From: Pelagibius litoralis | Lineage (GTDB): Bacteria > Pseudomonadota > Alphaproteobacteria > Kiloniellales > DSM-21159 | Reading direction: 5' to 3' | Length of the DNA: 59,766 bases | NCBI GenBank assembly: GCA_029287455.1 | Contig: JARFRB010000115.1 | Span: 1-59,766 of the forward strand | Shown here: positions 53,952 through 59,766 of the stretch, piece by piece | How positions within the stretch are numbered: position 1 is the stretch's first letter | How the letters are laid out: every line of letters begins with the position of its first letter | Notes under the pieces: generated by a model | Seen by the model: only the letters and a program-made list of their open reading frames with translations | The model's database searches: none | What the model was told of the DNA's origin: nothing | Translations under genes and position numbers: made by a program

Positions 53952-54104
53952 ATGGTGGCGAAGGGCAAGGCGAAGCGTAAGCGCCGAGGCCGGCCGCGCA
54001 ATCCTCTCGTTCCGGCGACCAAGCGCCTGGGGCAGCGCGTGATCCCCTCCGGCAAGACCTACAGCCGCAAGCCCAAGCACCGCCCGAGCACGGCAGAGAC
54101 CTAG
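53952..54104 (+). CDS. Very basic 50-aa protein with an AT-hook-like motif
   Basis: A short frame of 51 codons, 12 bases after the carbonic anhydrase stop. It starts MVAKGKAKRKRRGRPRNPLV and ends SRKPKHRPSTAET, with about 17 Lys/Arg in 50 residues. RRGRPRNP resembles an AT-hook core. The composition is that of a nucleic-acid-binding protein. No strong ribosome binding site is seen, so translation may be coupled to the upstream gene. No family recognised. Confidence 0.5.
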   Translation: MVAKGKAKRKRRGRPRNPLVPATKRLGQRVIPSGKTYSRKPKHRPSTAET

Positions 54105-54115
54105 CGCCGCAGAGG

Positions 54116-54649
54116 CTATTGTTCCTGGGCCGCCGCGCCAAGCGCGCCGATAAAGGGCGCCGCTGGGCCCAGCCGCTGCTGCAAGGTCACCCAATCCACC
54201 GCGTTGGGGTCCTGCAGCACCTGCCCGAGCGGGCGCTGATCCAGGGTGATGTCGGTGAGAAGCTCTTCTTGGGTCAAGGCACCGTCGCCGTCGGCGTCAT
54301 AGGCCTCCACGAAGTTCTTCAGCCCGATCGCCTGCACCGCGTAATGCCCAATGGCAATGCTGGTCCGCTCCTTCTTGGTCATCTCGGGGCTTTTCCACTG
54401 CGCCCAAGACCCAAAGTCATTTCGCACTAGGTTGAGCTCCTCGGGGGTCAAACGGCCGTCGCCATCGCGATCGGCGTAGGAAAAGCCCAAATCGACACAG
54501 TCGCCTGAGGGCTGGTAGGCACAGGTCGGCTGCGCTTCGTCAAAAAAACGATCAAAGGCTTTTGCCTCCGGCGGTGGGCCATCTTCGGCCGCGGACGCGC
54601 TGATTGCCGTGGCCACCACCAGTAGGGCGCCAATCGCAAGAGTTCTCAT
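54116..54649 (-). CDS. Secreted EF-hand protein
   Basis: A 177-aa protein with a signal peptide (MRTLAIGALLVVATAISASA, cleaved near residue 20) and two canonical EF-hand loops, DRDGDGRLTPEEL near 60 and DADGDGALTQEEL near 118, each with the Dx[DN]xDG pattern and a final Glu. It should bind calcium in the periplasm. ATG54649 is chosen over an upstream start because the signal peptide begins there. Partner unknown. Confidence 0.85.
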   Translation of the reverse strand: MRTLAIGALLVVATAISASAAEDGPPPEAKAFDRFFDEAQPTCAYQPSGDCVDLGFSYADRDGDGRLTPEELNLVRNDFGSWAQWKSPEMTKKERTSIAIGHYAVQAIGLKNFVEAYDADGDGALTQEELLTDITLDQRPLGQVLQDPNAVDWVTLQQRLGPAAPFIGALGAAAQEQ

Positions 54650-54724
54650 GATCCCGATCTCCACCTATTGGCCGCGAAGGCTATTGGGCGAATAAGGCTA
54701 AATCGTGGTGTTCCGCGCCCGGCG

Positions 54725-56551
54725 CTATCCTTCGGTGGTGCGAACCGCGACGTAGGAGCCAGGGGCATCCTCAATGACCTTGAGGCCCTTGTCGCCCGGG
54801 ACGCGCGCCGGCACCTTTGCGCCCGCGTGCTTGCCCAGCCAGTCTAGCCAAGCAGGCCACCATGAGCCTTCCTTTTGCGCGGCGTTTTTCAGCCAGGTGT
54901 CCGGATCCTTGGGATTGCGGGTTCCCATCCAGTAGCAATACTTGTTCGACGCCGGCGGATTGACCACGCCCGCGATGTGCCCCGAGGCAGCGAGGCAGAA
55001 CTTGATCGGCCCGCCGACGTTCTGGGTCAGCGCGTAGGTCGATTTCCAGGGCGCGATGTGGTCCTCGCGCGTGGACAGCATGAAGCACGGCAGCTTGATG
55101 TTGCCAAGGTCGATCGGAACCCCTTTGAGCTCAATCGCGTTCGGCTTCACGAGCTGGTTCTCCTGATACATCCTGCGCAGGTAGAACGAGTGCATGGCCG
55201 CCGGCATGCGAGTGGAATCGCTGTTCCAATACAATAGATCGAAGGGGAAGGGGTCCTTGCCCAGCAGATAGTTGTTGACCACGAAGGACCAGATCAGGTC
55301 GTTGGCGCGCAGCATGTTGAAGGTGGTGGCCATGGCGGACCCGTCCAGATAGCCCTGCTCGCTCATGCGTTCTTCCAAGGCGCTCAACTGCTCCTCGTCA
55401 ATGAACACGCCGAGTTCGCCGGCCTCTGCGAAGTCCGTCATCGTGGTGAAGAAGGTGGCGCTGCGGAAGCGCTTCGGGTCCGGCCCCGGGTCCTTGGGGC
55501 CCTTGGCGGCCAGGTAGGCGAGGCTCGAGGCCAGCAGGGTGCCGCCCAGGCAGTAGCCGATGACGTTGACCTCTTTCTCGCCGGTCGCCTTTTCGATGGC
55601 GTCCAAGGCGGCGAAGGGCCCCTCCAGCATGTAGTCCTCGAAGGATTTGGCCGCCAGTTTCTGGTCCGGGTTGACCCAGGAGACGATGAAGACGGTAAGC
55701 CCTTGATCTACCGCCCATTTCACGAAGGAGTTTTTCTCCCGCAGATCGAGAATATAGTACTTGTTGATCCAAGGCGGAATGATCAGCAGCGGGCGCTTAT
55801 AGACCTCCTCGGTCGTGGGCGAGTATTGGATGAGCTGCATCAAGTCGTTCTGGTAGACCACCTTGCCGGGCGTGATCGCTATGTTTTCGCCGACCTTGAA
55901 GGCGTCGTAGTCGGTCATCTTGATCGAGAGCTGGCCCTTGCCACGCTCCAGATCCTCCAGCAGGTTTTGCAGGCCGTTGACGAGGTTCTCGCCGCCGCTT
56001 TCCAGGGTTGCGCGCAGGACCTCGGGGTTGGTGACGACGAAATTGCTTGGCGCCATCGCGTCCATGAACTGGCGCGTGTAGAAATCCACCTTCTTCGCGG
56101 TCTTCGAATCCAGGCCCTCGACCTCTTGGACGGTCGATTGCAGCCAACGCGCGGTCAGCAGGTAAGACTGCTTTATGAAATCGAAAAGCTGGTTCTCGTC
56201 CCAGGCCGGATCCTTGAAGCGCCGGTCCCCGCGCTCCGGCTCCGCCACCGGATCGGCCGCTTCGCCCAGCATCCGCTGCGCCGTGGTCTGCCACAGGCGC
56301 ATGTAGTCCTGCCAAAGGTTCATCTGGGCCTGCATCAGCTTGGCGGGATCGGCCATCATGCGGGTCGTCATCTCGAAGAACGCGCCGGCGATATTCAGCG
56401 GGTCGTAGTTCGACTGCACATTCCCGTCCGCCGATTGGCGCTCCAGGAAATCGCTGACGAGCTTCTGGCTCTTTTCGGCGATCTCCGTCATGGTCTGGGA
56501 GAGCTTTACCGGATCTGGCAGTTTGATTTCCGGGCCCTGTTGCTCAGACAT
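54725..56551 (-). CDS. phaC: Class I poly(3-hydroxyalkanoate) synthase
   Basis: PhaC polymerises (R)-3-hydroxyacyl-CoA into polyester granules. The 608-aa protein has the N-terminal PhaC domain, the lipase-like box GYCLGG with the catalytic Cys near residue 332, the Asp in LSTREDHIAPWKSTY near 495 and the His in SGHIAGVVNPP near 525. WVNPDQKLAAKSFEDYM confirms class I. It stands alone on the minus strand, divergent from the OmpA-like gene. No phaP or phaR is adjacent. Confidence 0.96.
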   Translation of the reverse strand: MSEQQGPEIKLPDPVKLSQTMTEIAEKSQKLVSDFLERQSADGNVQSNYDPLNIAGAFFEMTTRMMADPAKLMQAQMNLWQDYMRLWQTTAQRMLGEAADPVAEPERGDRRFKDPAWDENQLFDFIKQSYLLTARWLQSTVQEVEGLDSKTAKKVDFYTRQFMDAMAPSNFVVTNPEVLRATLESGGENLVNGLQNLLEDLERGKGQLSIKMTDYDAFKVGENIAITPGKVVYQNDLMQLIQYSPTTEEVYKRPLLIIPPWINKYYILDLREKNSFVKWAVDQGLTVFIVSWVNPDQKLAAKSFEDYMLEGPFAALDAIEKATGEKEVNVIGYCLGGTLLASSLAYLAAKGPKDPGPDPKRFRSATFFTTMTDFAEAGELGVFIDEEQLSALEERMSEQGYLDGSAMATTFNMLRANDLIWSFVVNNYLLGKDPFPFDLLYWNSDSTRMPAAMHSFYLRRMYQENQLVKPNAIELKGVPIDLGNIKLPCFMLSTREDHIAPWKSTYALTQNVGGPIKFCLAASGHIAGVVNPPASNKYCYWMGTRNPKDPDTWLKNAAQKEGSWWPAWLDWLGKHAGAKVPARVPGDKGLKVIEDAPGSYVAVRTTEG

Positions 56552-56664
56552 TCTTGGTTCCTTATGCTCGCGGCGGCGCCACGTGGGATTCCTTGGCAGG
56601 CATGCTTTTCCGCCATAAGGGCCTTTGGGGCGGTGATCACTCCCGGACCCAATTAGGCGCGCTC

Positions 56665-57606
56665 ATGGGGGATAAACTAGCTATCGGACGGCGTCGCGAT
56701 CAAGGCTTGCGGGCGCAATTGGCCGCGTGGAGTTTGCCGACGGGCCGCGCGAGACCTTTTGGGCGGGTTGGCGCCGTCGCTTTTGCGGTTTGCTTGGCTT
56801 GGCCGCAGGCGGGATGCACGATCGTCGACGAATTCGTCGGTGAGGAACCCACTCCGCAAACAATCTCGGTCAGCGAGGACGAGATAGACGATAGCACGAC
56901 GCCGAACTTGAGCCGCGTTCCGGCTGAACCTCCTGAGGTCATGCCCTTGGCGGAGCGCCAGCTTCTGACAGAATCGCTGGAGGCCGATCGGGCGGCGGCC
57001 ACGTTCCTGTCAAGCGCGCCCGAGGAAAGCACGCAATCCCGACCCCGCCAGGCGTCCACGGCCGCTGCTCCAGAGCTGGCGCCGAAGCTGAAGAAACCGG
57101 CCCCCTTGCTCCAACCGCAGTGGAATGGCGCCCCGATAACCGGACGCGTTGGCCCGGCCGGCCAAGAGGAGCTGGGCGCCGTGGTGTTCTTCACGGGCGG
57201 TTCCACCAGCCTTGACGCCACTGACCGCACCGCGCTGAGGGATCTGGTGATCCTCTGGCGCGAACGGGGCGGCTCCCTCCGGATCGTGGGTCACGGTGAG
57301 CTCCCGGCGGGCACTGGGCCGGTTGCCGGGCGAAATATCGCAAATCTAGAGTTGTCCTTGTCCCGCGCGGATCAAGTGGCGGGGGAATTGCGGCGATTGG
57401 AGGTGCCGCAGTCGCGGCTCCTCGTCGAAGGGCGCGCGGCGAGTGAGCCCAGCCAGGGCACCTATTTGCCTCCCGGTGAACCCGGCGACCAGCGAGTAGA
57501 GATCTTTTTCACCTTCGGCAGGGTAGCCTCGATCGTCGATGTGGCCCCGCCGCTGCCATCGGGCATCTCCTCCGAGCCTCCACCGACTCCGGAAGACTTG
57601 CCTTAG
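56665..57606 (+). CDS. OmpA-like protein, possibly a lipoprotein
   Basis: A 313-aa protein with a basic N-terminus, a hydrophobic stretch (VGAVAFAVCLAWPQAGC) with an unconventional lipobox QAGC near residue 51, a Pro/Ser/Glu-rich linker and an OmpA-like domain from about 185. The domain contains VVFFTGGSTSLDATDRTAL, LRIVGHGE and a late PGDQRVEIFF, resembling peptidoglycan-binding OmpA folds. ATG56665 is one of several possible starts and its ribosome binding site is weak. Confidence 0.75.
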   Translation: MGDKLAIGRRRDQGLRAQLAAWSLPTGRARPFGRVGAVAFAVCLAWPQAGCTIVDEFVGEEPTPQTISVSEDEIDDSTTPNLSRVPAEPPEVMPLAERQLLTESLEADRAAATFLSSAPEESTQSRPRQASTAAAPELAPKLKKPAPLLQPQWNGAPITGRVGPAGQEELGAVVFFTGGSTSLDATDRTALRDLVILWRERGGSLRIVGHGELPAGTGPVAGRNIANLELSLSRADQVAGELRRLEVPQSRLLVEGRAASEPSQGTYLPPGEPGDQRVEIFFTFGRVASIVDVAPPLPSGISSEPPPTPEDLP

Positions 57607-57666
57607 TATGCGCCAATTGTCCGGATAACTTCGCTGTGTGCATATCCCGCCGTCGAGAGTGAGCAA

Positions 57667-58902
57667 ATGGATCAAGAGTTCCACAGGATCAAACGCCTTC
57701 CGCCTTATGTTTTCGCGGAAGTGAACGCCTTGAAGGCGAAAGCCCGCTACGCGGGCGAGGACATAATCGACTTCGGCATGGGCAATCCCGATCAGCCGCC
57801 GCCCGCGCACATCACGGAAAAGCTTGTTGAGGTGCTGCAGGATCCGCGGGTGCATCGTTATTCCAACTCTCGGGGAATCCCAGGTTTGCGAAAGGCGCAA
57901 GCTGCCTATTACGCCCGCCGCTTCGGGGTCGAGCTGGACCCGGAACGGGAGATCATCGCGACCATCGGCTCGAAGGAAGGCTTAGCCAACCTGGCTCAGG
58001 CCATCACGAGCCCGGGCGATATCATCCTGGCCCCCAATCCCAGTTACCCTATCCATGCCTTTGGCTTCATAATCGCCGGGGCTGCCATCCGCGCGGTGCC
58101 GGCCACGCCGCGCGAGGAATTCATGGCGAGCCTGGAGCGGGCGGTCCGGCACTCCGTTCCCAAACCGCTGGCGATCATCGTCAACTTCCCCAGCAACCCC
58201 ACCGCGGAGGTGGCGGACCTGGATTTCTACGGCGAGGTCGTTGAGTTCTGCCGCCACCATGAAATCTATGCCATCTCCGATCTCGCCTACTCGGAGGTGT
58301 ATTTCGATGGGCCGCCCCCACCGTCGATCCTGCAGGTGCCGGGTGCGAAGGATGTGGCGGTCGAGTTCACCTCGATGTCGAAGACCTACTCCATGCCCGG
58401 CTGGCGGATCGGCTTTTGCAGCGGAAACCAGAAGCTCATCGCCGCCCTGGCGCGGGTGAAATCCTACGTGGACTATGGCGCCTTCACGCCGATCCAGGTC
58501 GCGGCCACCGCGGCCTTGAACGGTCCGCAGGAGTGCATTGACGAGATGCGGCAGCGCTATCGTCAGCGGCGCGATACCCTGATCGAGGGCTTGAACGCGG
58601 CCGGCTGGCCAGTGCCGAGCCCGCCGGCCACGATGTTCGCCTGGGCGCCCTTGCCTGAGCGATTTCGCGGCATGGGGTCGCTTGAGTTCTCGAAGCTTCT
58701 GCTGAACCATGCCAAGGTCGCCGTCGCCCCAGGCGTCGGCTTTGGGGAGTACGGCGACGACTTCGTGCGCTTGGCATTGGTGGAAAACGAGCAGCGTATC
58801 CGCCAGGCGGTGCGCAATGTGAAGGCCTTCTTGCGCGCAGGCAATGAGATCCCGGCGGGCGGTGAGGCTGAAGACGGGGTGGGGGGAAGACTGGCATCGT
58901 GA
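57667..58902 (+). CDS. Class I/II aminotransferase, AlaC-like (annotated in relatives as LL-diaminopimelate aminotransferase)
   Basis: A 411-aa PLP aminotransferase. FGMGNPDQPPPAHI near residue 37, NPSYPIHAFGFIIAGA near 121, NFPSNPTAEVADL near 176 and the PLP lysine in FTSMSKTYSMPGWRIGF near 239 identify fold type I. The sequence is closest in style to E. coli AlaC (alanine transaminase). The neighbouring homoserine dehydrogenase gene overlaps by 4 bases, which ties it to aspartate-family amino acid synthesis. Confidence 0.9.
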   Translation: MDQEFHRIKRLPPYVFAEVNALKAKARYAGEDIIDFGMGNPDQPPPAHITEKLVEVLQDPRVHRYSNSRGIPGLRKAQAAYYARRFGVELDPEREIIATIGSKEGLANLAQAITSPGDIILAPNPSYPIHAFGFIIAGAAIRAVPATPREEFMASLERAVRHSVPKPLAIIVNFPSNPTAEVADLDFYGEVVEFCRHHEIYAISDLAYSEVYFDGPPPPSILQVPGAKDVAVEFTSMSKTYSMPGWRIGFCSGNQKLIAALARVKSYVDYGAFTPIQVAATAALNGPQECIDEMRQRYRQRRDTLIEGLNAAGWPVPSPPATMFAWAPLPERFRGMGSLEFSKLLLNHAKVAVAPGVGFGEYGDDFVRLALVENEQRIRQAVRNVKAFLRAGNEIPAGGEAEDGVGGRLAS

Positions 58903-59766
58903 CTCAAGCCGTTAAAATCGGCGTCGTCGGCCTGGGAACGGTCGGCAAGGGCGTATTGGACATATTGGATAGGAACGGCGCCCTGGTTGCCGCGCGCGGG
59001 GGGCGGCCGATCCTGGTTTCGGCCGTGTCAGCGCGAGACCGGCGCAAGGATCGGGGCTTGGACCTCACCGCCGTGCGCTGGTTCGAGGATGCGCCGGCCT
59101 TGGCGGCTGATCCGGAGGTCGATGTCGTGCTCGAACTCATCGGCGGCTCGGAGGGGGTGGCGCGAGAGGTCGTGGAGACCGCGCTTCGCGCGGGCAAGCC
59201 CGTGGTCACGGCCAATAAGGCCTTGATCGCCCACCACGGAACCGAGCTGGCACAACTCGCACAGGCTAACAGCGTTCCGCTCGCCTACGAGGCAGCCGTT
59301 GCGGGCGGCATTCCGGTCATCAAGGCCCTGCGCGAAGGATTGGCGGCCAACCGGGTCGAACGGATTCAAGGCATCCTCAACGGCACTTGCAACTACATCC
59401 TGACGACAATGCGAGAATCCGGCCGCGAGTTCGCCGAGGTGCTGGCCGACGCGCAGCGACTAGGCTACGCGGAGGCGGATCCGGCCTTTGATATCGACGG
59501 TGTGGATGCGGCCCATAAACTTGCCATTCTCACCGCCTTGGCGTTCGGCTGCGAGGTGGACTTCGAGGGTGTGCACGTAGAGGGTATCCGCAGCATCTCA
59601 GCCACGGACATCGAGTACGCGGAGGAGCTTGGATACCGGATCAAGCTGCTGGGCATCGCCCAGTTGCGCGAAGAGGGGGTGGAACAGCGGGTCCATCCCT
59701 GCATGGTTCCCAAAGGCATGCCGCTTGCCCACGTGGAGGGCGTGTTCAACGCCGTGCACGCGATCG
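58899..59766 (+). CDS. hom: Homoserine dehydrogenase (partial, cut by window end)
   Basis: This NAD(P)-dependent enzyme reduces aspartate semialdehyde to homoserine, the branch point to threonine and methionine. The N-terminal 289 residues are visible: IGVVGLGTVGKGVLDIL near residue 7, TANKALIAHHG near 104, YEAAVAGGIPVIKALREGL near 130 and the signature LNGTCNYILTTM near 160. The GTG start (58899) overlaps the aminotransferase stop in a GTGA arrangement after GGGGGGAAG. The C-terminal ACT region lies outside the window. Confidence 0.96.
   Translation, partial: MTQAVKIGVVGLGTVGKGVLDILDRNGALVAARGGRPILVSAVSARDRRKDRGLDLTAVRWFEDAPALAADPEVDVVLELIGGSEGVAREVVETALRAGKPVVTANKALIAHHGTELAQLAQANSVPLAYEAAVAGGIPVIKALREGLAANRVERIQGILNGTCNYILTTMRESGREFAEVLADAQRLGYAEADPAFDIDGVDAAHKLAILTALAFGCEVDFEGVHVEGIRSISATDIEYAEELGYRIKLLGIAQLREEGVEQRVHPCMVPKGMPLAHVEGVFNAVHAI

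Overview
The window is 59.8 kb of high-GC chromosomal DNA from an alphaproteobacterium, most like the Rhodospirillales/Rhodovibrionales type. Supporting marks are a MucR/Ros regulator, an LdtR-like MarR protein, SAM-II riboswitch elements, a CBP3-type ubiquinol-cytochrome c chaperone, a Mg-type HemB, the DUF177-rpmF-plsX-fabH-ihfA-merR block, class I PHB synthase and a RibB-RibX fusion. Genes are densely packed on both strands. I see no insertion sequence, prophage, CRISPR array or rRNA. One tRNA, tRNA-Pro(GGG), lies at 40681-40757.

Layout. 1-7 kb: a malonate-type TRAP transporter with malonyl-CoA decarboxylase, followed by a type III PLP amino acid decarboxylase and a YheT-like hydrolase. 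7-11 kb: hemB, an orphan outer-membrane barrel, and metY preceded by two SAM-II-like aptamers separated by an intrinsic terminator. 11-14.4 kb: three consecutive steps of valine catabolism. 14.4-21.2 kb: an LdtR-like regulator convergent with lrgAB, a DMT exporter, cardiolipin synthase, a patatin-like protein and glutaryl-CoA dehydrogenase. 21.4-25.1 kb: a large kinase-like/membrane/FlgO-like/TPR protein whose two ends look frameshifted at homopolymer runs, a small DUF6898-like protein and mucR. 25.4-35.5 kb: rpiB, glyA, nrdR, ribD-ribE-ribBX-ribH, nusB, thiL, a FliL-like protein and the H+-pyrophosphatase hppA. 35.6-40.6 kb: bamE diverging from the CBP3 gene, then DUF177-rpmF-plsX-fabH-ihfA-merR. 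40.7-42 kb: tRNA-Pro and a patch of small orphan genes. 42-47.8 kb: an MFS transporter, a second metY with a CoA-binding protein, a Sel1-like protein, an extensin-like lipoprotein and an enoyl-CoA hydratase homologue. 48-51 kb: psd-pssA, a thioesterase, a 2OG-Fe(II) oxygenase-like protein and a VOC protein. 51-54.1 kb: rplM-rpsI-argC, gamma carbonic anhydrase and a 50-aa basic protein. 54.1-59.8 kb: an EF-hand protein, phaC, an OmpA-like lipoprotein, an AlaC-like aminotransferase and a homoserine dehydrogenase cut by the window end.

Most of the window is core metabolism: riboflavin and one-carbon metabolism (glyA, nrdR, rib genes), phospholipid and fatty acid synthesis (plsX, fabH, psd, pssA, cls), sulfur amino acids (two metY genes), and acyl-CoA catabolism (valine, lysine/tryptophan, malonate). 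The most interesting non-coding structure is the SAM-II / terminator / SAM-II arrangement in front of metY. The most interesting protein is the kinase-like/FlgO-like/TPR fusion at 21.4-24.4 kb. Smaller points are a leader peptide before the LdtR-like gene, a MatR-like half-site on the malonate promoter, a perfect palindrome upstream of the VOC gene, and a terminator-like hairpin in the rplM leader.
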